From Pelobates cultripes (taxonomy: Eukaryota; Chordata; Amphibia; Anura; Pelobatidae): DNA of 64,000 nt. This document shows, piece by piece, positions 17,958 to 30,010 of this stretch (position 1 is its first letter; each line of letters begins with the position of its first letter). Position numbers and translations under genes: made by a program. Under the pieces are notes generated by a model. That model worked only from the letters and a program-made list of their open reading frames with translations. It searched no databases and had not been told where the DNA came from. Location of the stretch: the NCBI GenBank assembly GCA_933207985.1, contig OW240920.1:127038180-127102179 (forward strand), given 5' to 3'.

Positions 17958-19390
17958 GAAATCTTCCTTACTGGGGCTCCAGTCTGCTCGGTGGCTCCAA
18001 ACCTTTTTTTTTTTTTTTTCTTGTTTGTAGGACATACACCCAGAACCTGCATTCATGATTATCTCCCTGTTATTCTGAGCCAGTTGCTGGAAATAACATT
18101 AACATTCTTTCTTGCCACCATTGGGCTGTCAGACTGGTGGAACACGCGCACCGATTGTGATGCATTCCACCACAATCATAGAGTGCTTTTCACATGCACA
18201 ATGCAATTGCTGGGGGACTGCGGGGGGTTTGGCCACTAAATATTTAAATGCCTCGGTGCCAGATTCAAATACTTAGATGCCTATTTCATCAGAATAAGCT
18301 CCCAGGCGCTTCCCTAACAGCTGTACCTACATCCTGCGCACCATGAGAGGTGTTTTTAACTTAGGGAAATTCTTCCTTAACTTTTAAAATTCCCTATTTA
18401 GTAAGAAGGTAATTTAATTTTGTAGAACAAATTTCTCATATTTGTGAATACCTTTAAAAGTTTAATAACATATGAAAGATTTAGCTATAGTGTATTAATA
18501 GCTTTCCTTAATTATTAATTTTAGTATGCATTGAAATCAACCATTACTTTTTTTCTTTATTAATTTTTCCTTCTATTTTGTTTCTATCTGCCCATATTCT
18601 TTCTAAAGTCATCACCCCCCCCCCCACTCAGACACGCAGTAATTTGTATAACACAATATCTTCTAGTCTGTCTCTCTACACGTCACCTTCTCCATACGCC
18701 AGTGTCCCACTCACACTTATTGTCATTCTTTCTACTGCTTTACTCTGAACCTTGACTCTTCTACCTACTCCCAACTTGCCATTGCAGTTGCTCCAAAATC
18801 TTTAATATCCACAATATCGTACTGATCCTCTGCAAACCCAGATCCTCCTATTCCTTTCCCTTGCTCCCTTTGGAATGTGCAGTCTGTGCAAAAAGCGTCT
18901 GTTATCTAATATTCACAGCCCCTTTCTGAAGCCTAGCTCACTTTATCAGACACTGCTTTCCCTGATGTTCTTGTACAGTTCAGACAGATCTCTGAACCTA
19001 GGATAAACAGGGAGCTGATATGTTATCTCACTGTATAACGCCTGTGCCCCCTCCCTCGTTTCCCTTGCAAGAAGTTCGACCTTGCTGTCTCTTCTCATTG
19101 TACTAATACGGGGAGTTGAAAAGACTAGTGAAATATCAAACCAATGCAGTCCTTAACTGGAACACGCACAGACTGTATTTATTAATACAAGACCTAATAA
19201 TACAAGAAGTGTAATTCTGAATAAAACTGTCATAGCTTGTTTTGTGTCTCCGTACGTAACTACAATTTTAAAAATAAAGGTGCTTAAATTAGGTGGAAGG
19301 CCTGATGCATGTGTGTGTTAGAATTTAGTGGAACAATAAATGCAACTTGCATTGTTTATCGGTTTATTTGTTATGTCTTCTATTTTCCAG

Positions 19391-19937
19391 GTTTTCGACA
19401 CTCTAAAGCGGTTGCATGGGCTCCTTCAGAAACTGGAACCGAGAAGAGGACATGAAGTTGAACCCCCTCAGTCTTCTTTCGCAGCCATGCTTGATCGGAT
19501 TCCACCAATTCCTGACCTTGTGTCCAGCTTTCAAGCAGTGGTAATAGGTCCTGAAGAGAACACAGTCAAGGTACCCACAGCAAAAGACAGTGTCCGACCT
19601 TTCAGCAGCTCTGGCTTCCAGTATGAAGCCAACCTTGACAGTTGTGTCCATATGTCTTCGTGTAAAAGCTTGAGAACTTTTCAGAGAGGTCCAAATATGC
19701 CTGTTGAAAGTGATGAAAGTTTTCCTGACTCCTTCATCTCTCACGGACACAGTCATCTGAATGTTGCCCGAGCAAACAGAGAGCATTGTGGTAGCAGGTC
19801 ATCTTCTGCAGCTTCACCGCACCGAACCTCAGCCCTCGAAGAACTGAGCCACTTACCACCCCTAAGTAACCTGGCTGGGCAGGGAAATTACTCCAGTGGT
19901 ATGACTGCAGGAAGCCGCTTGTCTGCAGAGTCACAAG
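19391..19937 (+). CDS. IRAK1: IRAK1 coding exon: C1/C2 region with TRAF6 motif
   Basis: The 182 codons plus one base begin VFDTLKRLHGLLQKLEP, the last kinase helix, and then enter the low-complexity serine-rich C-terminal region. The block QRGPNMPVESDESF matches human IRAK1 'QRGPNQPVESDES'. PVESDE fits the TRAF6-binding consensus P-x-E-x-x-(acidic/aromatic). I did not find an equivalent of the human PQENSY site in this exon. The acceptor is ttttccag at 19383-19390 and the donor gtaggt at 19938. The exon ends in phase 1 (tca caa g|). This tail is known to recruit TRAF6, which then drives K63 ubiquitin chain formation and NF-kB activation. Confidence 0.96.
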
Positions 19938-22900
19938 GTAGGTTCTGGACATAGGTTATGAAAAAGTGAATAAAAGTGAAATGTGCAGGACTAATATAAA
20001 TGGCTCTTTCCAAAAATTCTGATGACTGCCAATCAAAATACAGCCAAAATTATATAGTGCACAAACAAACAAAATAAAATGCCCAGGTATGTATTGTGTT
20101 TATATTTTTGTGCGCTATATAGTTTTGGTTGTATTGAACAGATTATGAATGGATGAGAGGTCCTCTATTTATGGTGAAACTGGGATGACTGTAGAAACGT
20201 GTCGTATTTGTGACTGTTATGGACTTGTAAAACACAGATATATATGTAGCATTTGTCTGAAATCATAGGAGAAGCACTCTTTCTTTTAACAAGGCTGTCA
20301 GGGTATCTTGTGTGTTGGCAGGGTATTGGGGACATTCCCAGTAGCTCTCCTCTTGTTTCTAGCGGTTCTTGCGCCGGCCGCGATGCCCCACCCCTTTTTA
20401 TGACGCAACGCATGCGCGCCAATGTCAGACGTTCATGATGTCATGGCCCGCCAAAGTGGTTGAATTCAATTGTTTTGGGGGCGCGGTTACATATTAAGGA
20501 ACACTGTACCTAAGGGTGAGCTCAGGGGAAGCCCTATTGCCCCGTTGAGGTTCTGCATAATCCCAGTAGCGCATTTTCTTCATATTGTTCTCTTGGATTT
20601 TGACTTTTGGCATTTATTGACTATTCTGCCTTCTGTATTCCTTTGACCTTGGCTCTTGTATTCTCGTTGTTCCTGATTTCTGGCATCCCTGACCGGCTCA
20701 TTAAGTGTTCTTGCATAGCAAGACCACTTAATGTTATCTCACATATATATTATTATTATTCTTATTATTATAGCCAAATTTGCCACCCTGACTCCTCCCA
20801 CAGTTTTTACACTACATAGACAAAAATTTACCAAAACGTGCAGATTGTTCCCGATCGGATTGCTATTACTTTGTGGAACGTTTCGCCGAATGGTTCACGG
20901 AATATCGTCGTTCTTTTGGCGCAATTTGTCCCATAGGAATGAATGGCAAAGCTATTTTTTAAAATACGACCGTTTGAAGATGGCAACCGCCAAAATACTC
21001 TGACCTGTGCCAGGCTGCAGCAGCAGGTGATGTCATAGACAGGGCCTTTTGAACACCTGCTAATGTTTTTATAAATGTATGGTTTAATGTAACTGTGCAA
21101 CAACGTTGCAATTAAATGTGCTATATAAATGATAACAGTTACTCCGCCCACTCCAGTTGTAGACTACTGGTGGAGGCAAGAACACTTCACACAATTTCCC
21201 CAGAAATTGAAGCTTTTCTAGTTTATTATTACTCTCTGTCCTTGTGACATTAGTCCGGCCATTCTAAGATCCGGTATACGTTACTATTCCTTTACACTCT
21301 GCGTGTAGGATCCCCTAATATTCATGACAAAGGCACTACAAGCACCATAGTCTGCTTACAAACCTTGCTTCGGTTATTTTGCAGAAATCACTGTAGCTTT
21401 AGGTTTATCTCCTCACTCGTGTCATGGAGGACATTTGTCTTTCCCTTGGTTGTACAAGTACTTGCATGGAGAGTGATAACTGGGCAGCAAGTCTCAACCT
21501 ACTTGGTAGTAGGTCATCCATCGTATTCTGTGAAGGTGCTGGTTCATGCATGCTTGTGTCTATAGCTTAATTTGAAAAATACGTGGATGGAACCATACGT
21601 TTACACAGAGCTTATGTGAAGGAAGCTAAAGGTGGGACTGCAGCCAAACGTTATTAATGACGAATATAAATAGCTGAAACTATAGTCTGGGGGTGCTGTG
21701 TCATATGCAGTGGAAACCTTCTGGCATGTTTGTTCTGGATTTTTCAAATGGGTCGGACTAATCTGATATCCTAATAGTAAAAGTAAAGCTGTCTCTTCTT
21801 GGTATGCATAGTCTTACATTCTGTTTTTAATTTATTTGACAAAACTCAAGTTCTAAAACTCATGGTTAGTTGGGTACAACTCGAAAGCAAAAACGCAAGA
21901 AAGCAAACAAATCCTACGATTGAGTTTCACAAATTTGCATGGCTTGCGTCCCAGCACCATAGCACCTTTAGTAACACTGCCTGCCTTACCAGGATACCTT
22001 AGAATTACAATAGTTAGTAAAAAGGAAAAAACATAAGCTGGGCAAAGCCATGGCTGCACACGCGAATGGCCCGCAGCTCTATCTCTGCATACCGTCCTGT
22101 TTACAAAACAAAACTTTAAACAGAGTTGGGTATAAGCGGATATCAACTACAGTATGACTTCTGTCTATAATTCGCATTGCCAGTGAGGAGAATGATCTTC
22201 TAGTGGCAACACCAGAGGAGTGAGGGCAACATTCTAGGTACCATAATCACTACTTAGTATTGTTAAAAGCATTAGGCCATATGGCAGCAACTGTTTTTAT
22301 TAATGAAGGAGTAAAACGTCCATGTAACCAATCGCTGAGCTGGTGGAGTCTTTGAGGTCCTTGATTCTGGACAAACATCTCTAAAAGGTTAACCAAGAAC
22401 TGGGGGACTGTTCCCATATCATAATGCCATCATAACCACTATGTTGGCTTGTAGTGATTATGGTGCCTAAGTTGATTCTTTAATTGTGGGCAGTGGCCCA
22501 TTTAAATATATGTGCACACAGTTACTGTGAAGCAGAAGCACAGCTTCTTATTTTGTCAATATTCTAATACATCTCCGTCCACTGACCATGTTTATCGATG
22601 TGTGTTACCATATTTACTGTTCTGCTGATCTGTGATATCTGCCCAATTTTTGTGCCCTGGATTTCAAATGTAAATAGAGAAAAACTATGTTATGGCTTCA
22701 GTGTTGTAATTCACTTTCCCAGTGAATTAGGGTAGCACATCAAAACGCTATATTTCAAATGTAAGAAATAAAGTACATTGTCCATCTGTTTTGTTTTACT
22801 TGGCACTAAACACAAAACCAGAATAAAATATGGCTATATATCCTGGCATGGGAGTTAAAAGTATCTTTCTTTCTTTTTTTTTTTTTTTTAAGATAAATGT

Positions 22901-23032
22901 AAAATATAAATAATAATTTAAGTACAGTATATACGTTTGTGTGTGTGTGTGTGTTTGTATATATAAAAAATATTATTACCCTGTGCCCGTTTATAGTTTG
23001 TAATGTGTTGCTGGCTTTTTCCTCCCCTCTAG
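19938..23032 (+). other. IRAK1: IRAK1 intron
   Basis: About 3.1 kb of GT-AG intron. At about 20340-20690 there is a GC-richer block resembling dispersed-repeat sequence. At 20700-20732 there is a hairpin, followed by a repeat-like stretch to about 20960. A long T-run near 22867-22889 and a (TG)n tract near 22938-22955 precede the next exon. Nothing conserved was recognised. Confidence 0.75.
20700..20960. repeat. Unclassified dispersed repeat with terminal hairpin
   Basis: It opens with an imperfect palindrome, attaagtg-ttcttgc-ata-gcaaga-ccacttaat (20700-20732). This is followed by an ATT-trinucleotide stretch and the block 'aatttgccaccctgactcc', which I believe belongs to a widespread vertebrate DNA-repeat family, though I cannot name it securely. 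No protein fragment was found. Confidence 0.4.
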
Positions 23033-23158
23033 CTATTTCCATGCCACATCACCAGATCATCATGAATCCGGCCAAGCAAAGGATTGTGGAACAGCTGGCA
23101 CTGTACGATCAGGGGAAAATAAACAGCCTGGAGCTTCTCTCATCTGGAATCAGTCCAG
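23033..23158 (+). CDS. IRAK1: IRAK1 coding exon: conserved C-terminal helix region
   Basis: 126 nt encode (A)ISMPHHQIIMNPAKQRI...YDQGKINSLELLSSGISP(G). This aligns with human IRAK1 'PPQIIINPARQKMVQKLALYEDGALDSLQLLSSSSLP'. The acceptor is cccctctag at 23024-23032 and the donor gtaacc at 23159. The exon takes a phase-1 codon from the previous exon (g|ct) and passes one on (g|ga), so the six exons join in one frame. The in-frame continuation of the open frame past the donor to about 23313 has no IRAK similarity and is intronic. Confidence 0.96.
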
Positions 23159-24404
23159 GTAACCAGCTTCAGAGTTGCATCCTAGCCCTCATTTCCTTCC
23201 AGGGGCTGCTTACTGCTAGAAACTGCTCACATGCCCCATTCATAGCCCGTGCACTCTCTAGAAATCATCCGAATTATTTTGAGCAAACACTGTCCAAATT
23301 CCGTTCCATTTAAAGTTTTACATCACACGTTTAAAAACACACAGAAATCACTGCTGTGCAGTTGCAATTTAGGAAGTTTGTGGTTGAATAAATCAGTGGT
23401 TCTTAAAGGAATACTATACTGTTAGAAATACAAACAAATGTATTCCTAATACTATAGTGTTGGACTACATGTTTAGACCCCCGGCCCCCCCTCAGAATGG
23501 AGTATAAAGGTAGCTTTGCTTACCATTTTCTCCATTGCTCTGGCTGGCGACCCCTCCATTGCTGGGATCATCAATTTTGACAGTCTCAGCCAATCCAATA
23601 CTTTGCAATGACAAAATGCCACGCTGCGCCAATCAGCATCTCCTCCTAGAGATACAATGAATCAATGCATCTCTATGGGGAGAATTCAGTGTCTCCATGC
23701 AGAGGGTGGAGATGCTGAATACCGCACAGCACTGAAATAGGAAGCATGTCTAGTGGCCTGCATTGTATAGATCATGCCCCTGAAGTCTCATTACTCAATT
23801 ATCTGCCATTAAGGAGTTAGATCACTTTTGTTTCTAGTTATGCATCCCATGCCACACCTCCCCCAGCTATGACGGACACAGCCTGCATGAAAAAAATGGT
23901 TTAGTTTTCAATCAGATGTTAACATACTTTAGAAGTTTTAGCTCCTGCTCTGTTAATTGAACTTTAATCACACACAAGAGGCTCCTGCAAGGACTAAAAG
24001 GCTATTAACAGAGCAGGAGATAAAAAAATTCTAAATTATACAGAATGTACAACAAAGGAGGTTTAAACATTACATCTTTTTACAGGAAGTGTTTAAGAAA
24101 TCTGTGTAAGTCACATGCAGGGAGGTGTGACTAGGGCTGCATAAACAAAGTGATTTAACTTTAAAATGGCTTGTGAGCAGTGAGACTGAAGGGGCTAAAG
24201 TTGTTTTGATGCCTATAATGTCCCTTTTATGATTTTATCAAGCATTCATCAGCAGAGTGGTTGGACAGTTTGCTATTCCCATCATGCATTTTTCTGTAAT
24301 GCAAAGTAACTCGGGATTGCAATCATAAAAACCAACTGCTCAAAAGGTCTTTAAAAATGATTTAAATGTATAATTATTTATTTTTACATGATTTTGTCCG
24401 GTAG
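23159..24404 (+). other. IRAK1: IRAK1 last intron, with MITE sequence
   Basis: Short GT-AG intron; the acceptor 'tttgtccggtag' has a weak pyrimidine tract. 23403-24230 is occupied by MITE sequence, leaving little unique intron. Confidence 0.8.
23403..24230. mobile_element. Composite of two TTAA-family MITE pieces
   Basis: TTAAaggaatactatactg at 23403 opens one element, which is cut short near 23760. From about 23766 the sequence switches to the internal part of the 9753-type subfamily ('atagatcatgcccctgaagtctc') and ends 'tataatgtcccttttat' at about 24230. I read this as one element truncating or inserting into another. Confidence 0.6.
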
Positions 24405-24460
24405 GATCACTGTCAGACACACGCGGATACCCAGAAGAGAGCGATGACTTTCCAAGTTAG
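24405..24460 (+). CDS. IRAK1: IRAK1 last coding exon and stop codon
   Basis: It encodes (G)SLSDTRGYPEESDDFPS and then TAG at 24458-24460. The ending PEESDDF matches the human IRAK1 terminus PEESDEF. PEESDD fits P-x-E-x-x-acidic, the most C-terminal of the known TRAF6 sites. With only 56 coding bases this exon falls below ordinary ORF thresholds. It was placed from the phase-1 splice (g|ga) and the expected C-terminus. Confidence 0.95.
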
Positions 24461-25361
24461 CAGCGAAGCTTTAAACCTCTACTTTGGCACAAAGTTCTCA
24501 TTAATGCAGGAGCTGTAACAAAAGACATTAGCATTTGCTTGGATCTCGGAAGGAATCACCTGGAGATGTAAAGCAGATGACGTCGGCACCACGGAGCTGT
24601 TCGGTTTTTGCATCTTGAATTAATTTGTGTGATTTGAACAGTATTTTTGGGTCTCACAAAACACAACAGTATTCACGTCTTTTTATACTGTGTGCACCCA
24701 CACACTATATTTCTTCCTTATGGCTTAACTGCCACTGTACTGGCTTGTTTTATAGTTTTGTTACTAGAAGGCAGCTTGCTGCATTATAATATCAGACTAA
24801 TGGGAGAATTGTTATTTATTTGACTGTCATAATACAAGCATCACTTCCAAAATTCCCTTTTTCAGCACATTGTGTTAAACTGGAGCTTGCTATAAATCAG
24901 TGGTACCCAACATACGGCTCTTGTTGTAACGGTTGGCAAGTAAAATTCCCATGATCCTCCGAGACATAATGGCTAGCAGTTGTATCACAAAGGATTGTGG
25001 GAATCATATTTCAGTGGCTTCTTCTTACGCAAGGTAGATAAGATTAATCCTTACGGTATAAAACAATCCTAGTAATATTGCTTTTCCATATTTATTCCAG
25101 TTTAACCTCTACAGTTAGTTTTGTTTAAAATACATCACAAGTTACACAAGGGGTTCACAAATGTTTGTAAAATGTATGTATCCGAATGTAAGATCTATTT
25201 ATTATGTTATTTTGTATGAGCGATGGTAGAGGCACAGCCGTATTGAGCACTAAAAAAAAAAAAAAACCCTAAAACAACTAAAGTACCAGATGTCTTGTAA
25301 CCGGCCCCCCGTGAATATATCAAATTCTACGTTACGTTGTACATCACGGGAATAGAATAAA
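24461..25361 (+). other. IRAK1: IRAK1 3' UTR (probable)
   Basis: Sequence after the stop codon is AT-rich and largely repeat-free as far as the AATAAA hexamer at 25356-25361, the best first polyadenylation signal. Further AATAAA sites at 26588, 27123 and 27136 could give longer forms. A short inverted pair near 24899-25020 ('cagtggtacccaac' ... 'gaatcatatttcagtg') may be a decayed hAT-type insertion. The extent is inferred. Confidence 0.55.
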
Positions 25362-25974
25362 TTGGACCTACTTTACCTTTCAGCATCTCTGACAATTATA
25401 TTTTCGGTTGCAATCCCTAAATTTCCTATTCATTATATGGGTAAAATAATTGTAAAATTGATGTGCTTCACCGATACCAGATTTAAACAAAGTTAGTATT
25501 GTGAAAGGTGAGCGTTGTAAGGAATTCAAAGTGAAATTCATATTTAAGGGCAAAGTAGCCAAATGGGAAGCATAGCCGAGTTCAGCTCTTTTACCCTTAA
25601 AGGTTATATTCACTTTGGATTTCAAACAGGCTTATTCACACATGTGAGAATTGTTGGGAATTCAAAGTGAACTTCACGTTTTAGAGCAAAATATTCAAAT
25701 TGGGGAAAAAAAAACAAAAAACCCTTTCACTAATAGTGCCTATATATGAATCTTTTCATAGTCCTTTTGGTCAGCCTGACAAAACATCATGGGTGCTGTA
25801 TTCCTGCTATAGCTGCAGAGCCATATTTTGACTGATGCTGGTTTAATTTCAGACATCTGTCATTGTGTAGCAAGTTTCTTTTCAGAGTATTTTGTAAAAA
25901 AAAAAAAAAAAAAAATGTTAAATATTGAATTAGAAATTTGGAAAATAGTGCTCTTTAACTGGAAACCAGTTAAT

Positions 25975-26263
25975 TTAATGAACACTGTAGTCACCTAAAC
26001 AACTTTTGCTTAATGAAGCTGTTTTTGTGTATAGATCATAATTTGCAAAAAAGGAAGTGTAAATAGTAGATGACTTGTTATCGGAAGTGTTTAGGAAGGA
26101 TGTGCAAGTCACATCCAGGGAGGTATGACCAGAGCTGCATAAACAAAGTGATTTAACTCCTAAATGGCAGAGCATTGAGCAGTGAGACTGCAGGGGCATG
26201 ATCTATACACCAAAACTGATTCATTAAGCTAAAGTTGTTTCGGTGACTGCAGTGTCCCTTTAA
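25975..26263. mobile_element. TTAA MITE, 9753-type, internally shortened
   Basis: TTAAtgaacactgtagtcacc lies at the left and ggtgactgcagtgtccctTTAA at the right, with clean TTAA on both sides (25975-25978, 26260-26263). At 289 bp it is about half the length of the 9753-10319 copy and shares its 'gatttaactcctaaatggcagag' type centre (quoted in part). Intergenic, just past IRAK1. Confidence 0.8.
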
Positions 26264-27577
26264 ATGTGGTATGACTTGTTTTTAACAGTCCAAATGTCAA
26301 GCATCAATTTAGATGTATTCGTGTCGGCACCTATAAGGGCACAACACCAACTGAGCACGATTATGGTAGTGCACAAAAACTCTTGTCATTAAAATGCAAA
26401 GTTATAGCCATGTCTCACTAAAACCTTGTGATCACTAAGGAGGCCGCTAACTGTAACTCCCATTACTGTTACCTAAACTTTGAGACTGAGGACATTATCT
26501 TGACTGCATGTTTTCCTTAAAACTCACTGTAGCAGAATTAGAAAATTTTTCCATGTCTTCAGTATCGCCTAAATTCAGTATTTTGTAAATAAACCATAGT
26601 TTTGGTATATTTTGATTTCTACATAGAAATGTTACATAAACTAGTTTTGGTTGCAGACCCAGGGTCGGATACTCTGCATGTGGACATAAACACAGGATTG
26701 TTTAAATTGTATCAGGAGTATAAATGATATATAGTATACAGAACAGTACACTGACGTTTGTAAAGAGTGCTACTGTATGTAGGTCGGTATTATTATAACA
26801 GTAAATTCTGGCTTTGTTTAGAACATGTTTTTATAAACTTCTTTCAGCGAGGAGGGCTAGTATATCGGAAAAAAGAAATATCGCTGATTACCCACAGTTT
26901 ATTTCATGCTTTACAGCAATACTGTTAGACAAGGTTTGATTGATTAATTTTATATTTTTTTAATACGTTTTTCAATAAGACATTGGTAGGTTCCAAATCA
27001 GTGATACCACAAATGGGCACGCAGCACCTCTGTATTGCAAACTTAGAAACAGTGGGACTTGTTATAACAAGACAAACACAACATCCCTTAATCCTCAAAC
27101 AGTCGCATATCTGTGTTAGATGAATAAATCTGAAAAATAAAAAAGTAACAAATTAAGAACCAAGAATCTCTAGCTCCCCAAACAGCATTGAACACGTGCT
27201 TAGAGCCATAACATCTGTCCATTAGAGGACAGCCACATGGTCCATTCGCACAGTAGGCCACACTCTGAATTCGGGAATGAGTAAAGGTAGTACAGATTCC
27301 GCAAAGTAAAAGGACTGGAAGAATGAAGAGAGGGAACAGGAAGAAAATGACAGGAGAGGAGAGTAGGTTCCACGCTTTAGCTCTCTGTCCTCTAAGAAGT
27401 CTATGGGAGAGACACTCCCCTGCCCAGCCGCAGCAAACCGGATTCCCACCCCTGTGTCTCTCTTATGCACCATTTACGGAAGTCATCTGAGAAATGTATT
27501 TACTTTTTTTTGTAGCTCAGAAAGTGGGGGGGAAAGTTTTTTTTAAAATATAAAATTGAAGAATCAACGCTTTTATG

Positions 27578-27644
<67 letters not shown>

Positions 27645-27775
27645 ATATTTTGCTACAATTTAGGCTGTGATTTTAGATGACAAGAACATTATAAAAAACA
27701 GTTTCGAAATTTAAGTGTACCTTTGTACACCCAACCTCAGTTTAATGAAAGTATAGCTAGCATTTGTATAGATTC
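26264..27775. other. Intergenic, no gene recognised
   Basis: AT-rich with several AATAAA hexamers. A compound (TA)n(CA)n microsatellite lies at 27581-27641. The open frame at 27222-27473 on the - strand has no recognisable domain. Confidence 0.7.
27581..27641. repeat. (TA)25(CA)5 compound microsatellite
   Basis: Pure TA run of about 50 nt passing into CA repeats. A similar but shorter TA/CA compound is present at about 28724-28760. Confidence 0.9.
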
Positions 27776-28265
27776 TTAAAGGGACACTATAGGAACCCAG
27801 ACCAACTCAGCTCCTTGACGTGATCTGGGTGCAGTGTCCCAGGTCCCGTAACCCTGCAGTGGTAATTATTGCAGTTTGTAATGAACTGCAATAATTACCT
27901 GCCAGGGTTAACTCCACCTCTAGTGACTGTCTACCAGACAGCCACTGGAGGGACTTCCGGGTCATTAGCCAATTTTTGGTAATCTAACTCAGTGTTTCCC
28001 AACCCAGTCCTCAAGGCACACCTACCAGTCCAGGATTTAGGGATTACCCAGTTGTGTCTAAGGTGTTTTTACAAAGAAGAAAAAAAACACCTTAGACACA
28101 ACTGGGTAATCCCTAAATCCTGGACTGGTAGGTGTGCCTTGAGGACTGGGTTGGGAAACACTGATCTAACTGACACTGGACGTCCTCCTGCTATGCATGA
28201 GGACATCCAGTGTCACCCAAAACCCTATAAGAAAGCACTAAAGACGCAGATGTGCTGGCATGTTA
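27776..28265. mobile_element. TTAA MITE, subfamily A, interrupted by a hAT foldback
   Basis: It begins TTAAagggacactataggaacc and contains 'cccagaccaactcag', 'taattattgcagtttgtaat' and 'cctataagaaagcacta', the same order as at 15071 and 44822. Its body is split by the 174-bp foldback element at 27990-28163. The right end is eroded. The nesting shows that the MITE is the older insertion. Confidence 0.7.
27990..28163. mobile_element. hAT-type foldback MITE with 8-bp TSD
   Basis: A nearly perfect hairpin of about 174 bp begins CAGTGTTTCCCAACCCAG and ends in its reverse complement CTGGGTTGGGAAACACTG, with arms of about 75-80 bp around an A-rich centre. It is flanked by identical 8-bp duplications ATCTAACT at 27982-27989 and 28164-28171. 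The 8-bp TSD and CAG-starting termini are hAT hallmarks. The identical arms and intact TSD indicate a young insertion. Confidence 0.92.
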
Positions 28266-28723
28266 TGGGAGAGGATCATTCTGCTCGTTTTTTGTAGCAG
28301 GACCAATAGTGTACTGAAGGAGCGCAAGTTGGAAAGAACTGGAAGCACTCTCTTACAGCAGTAGCAGCTCCTATCATAATTACATATATAATTAATATCG
28401 ATGAGAAGGATATGTTTATAACTTTAGGATTTGTTATCCATCAAGACCTGTTCACTTGACACAGTCACTCGGGCTTCAGACGAACATAGATTCAGTTATT
28501 GAATCATATGTGGCAGATTGTTGCAATTGCAACGCATCTGCTGTTTTCTCAGTGCTTATTTATGAGACACATCAGACTGGACAAATGCCACCAGGACTGT
28601 ATACTTCATTGAGGGAGGATCCGACTGTAATGAGGAGTCTGTCCTGGTGATACATTAAAGGTACATTTTTCTAACTTTTTCTTTTAGGGGGCTCGATATT
28701 CTAAATATAATTCTAAAAATAAT

Positions 28724-28759
<36 letters not shown>

Positions 28760-29996
28760 TTATTTTTTTCCTAGTTTGTTTTTTTTAAACAACATCCGAG
28801 GGAAATGTGACGCAATGGCAGATAAAAGTGTACGTTATGATGGAGCATCTCCGCATTCTGACTTTGTTTTATAAACTTCTTTGCATTACTTTGTGTATTA
28901 TTATTTCTTTCTCATTATCACTTGCGTTCATTAGTGTGCATTAAATGTCCATCCCTTGTTATGAGCAAGTCTGTTTTCTAGAGGAAGTGAAACTGAATTG
29001 TGAAAATATATTTGATTTGTAAGTGATATATGTTTTGTAATATTTGAATATATTGACCCAACTGGAGAATGTAAGATTCTTTCCTGCTCAGTGTGTGGAG
29101 AGGATCATGGTGTCCTATGTCAGTGACGGATAACAGTTTAGCTTTAATACTCTTCCTTTTTCTTTTCTGGATTCTTTTTCGATAGTTGTACTTATTAAAG
29201 GACTCTAGCATGGTCACTAATTTGTATAACGAAGCTTAAAAGAGTGATTTAAAAAAAAAAAAAAAAAAGTATAATTACCATGTAATTATTTTAAAATATG
29301 CAGATCGCCTGCATTATTGTAACCATATTTGTAATTCTTTCTGTATCTTTTATATAAACCATAAATGTTGTCTAGTCTGCTTCAAAAAGGGACACTCATA
29401 AGACATGGACTTACTGTACAGTTTAAGAGACGAAGGCTGGTAGAGCATTATTGCATGAACAAGGTGTCAAGTTTAGACATTTAATAGTGCTGGCCATTTT
29501 TTTTTTTTTACAGGGGCACCATGAATTGTTTAGAATCAGTGGTGTTGCTGAGGAGGGGCTGAAGTTCAGGCTCTGAGACTCTTCAGTCTCGGATCACTAC
29601 AAGTGTTGGAGAGGGCAGGAGGTTTTTTTTTGGTTTTTTTAAAATTTCATGTTTACCCAAAGTAGTGGTCTGATATAAAAAGATAGTTCACAAGTATAGT
29701 GCTCCCAAAGGCTTATAAGTAAGAGGGGGTCTTCCCCCGCTCCCTAAGAGCATCCTCTGAATGATCCAATAAGTATGGTCCTGGACCAGCAAAGCTTGGG
29801 TATATAGAGACATCTTGTCACAATTACTCAGTGACCCAACACGCAGAATGTAAATGATAATAGATTAGAATGTATACCGGTCCTTAGAGTGGCTGGGCTA
29901 TACGTACAGATAGACTGAGAAAAGCCAGGGACAAACTGCATCAAAGAAACCAGAAATCAGAGAAGCAAAGTACAATAGCTGAGTCACAGGATAATA
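28266..29996. other. Intergenic, no gene recognised
   Basis: AT-rich with a TA/CA microsatellite (about 28724-28760) and A- and T-runs near 29250 and 29500. No protein similarity and no conserved structure was recognised. Confidence 0.7.
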
Positions 29997-30010
29997 CACT
30001 GAACATAATT

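Larger units (their letters stand above)
14321..19390 (+). other. IRAK1: IRAK1 intron rich in MITEs
   Basis: About 5.1 kb of GT-AG intron. Two copies of one MITE subfamily occur at about 14472-14895 and 17548-17957 (shared 'aaacaagagtccccagca' / 'gaaagcccccagcagccc' and 'tggtatgacttggtat' blocks). Two further TTAA-type elements occur at 15071-15520 and 15517-15963. 16000-17500 and 18000-19390 hold short T, AT and C runs and nothing recognised. Confidence 0.75.

Noticed and set aside
22939..23313. 124-codon frame as a single gene
   Set aside because: Only 23033-23158 is IRAK1. The rest reads across the acceptor and donor splice sites into intron.
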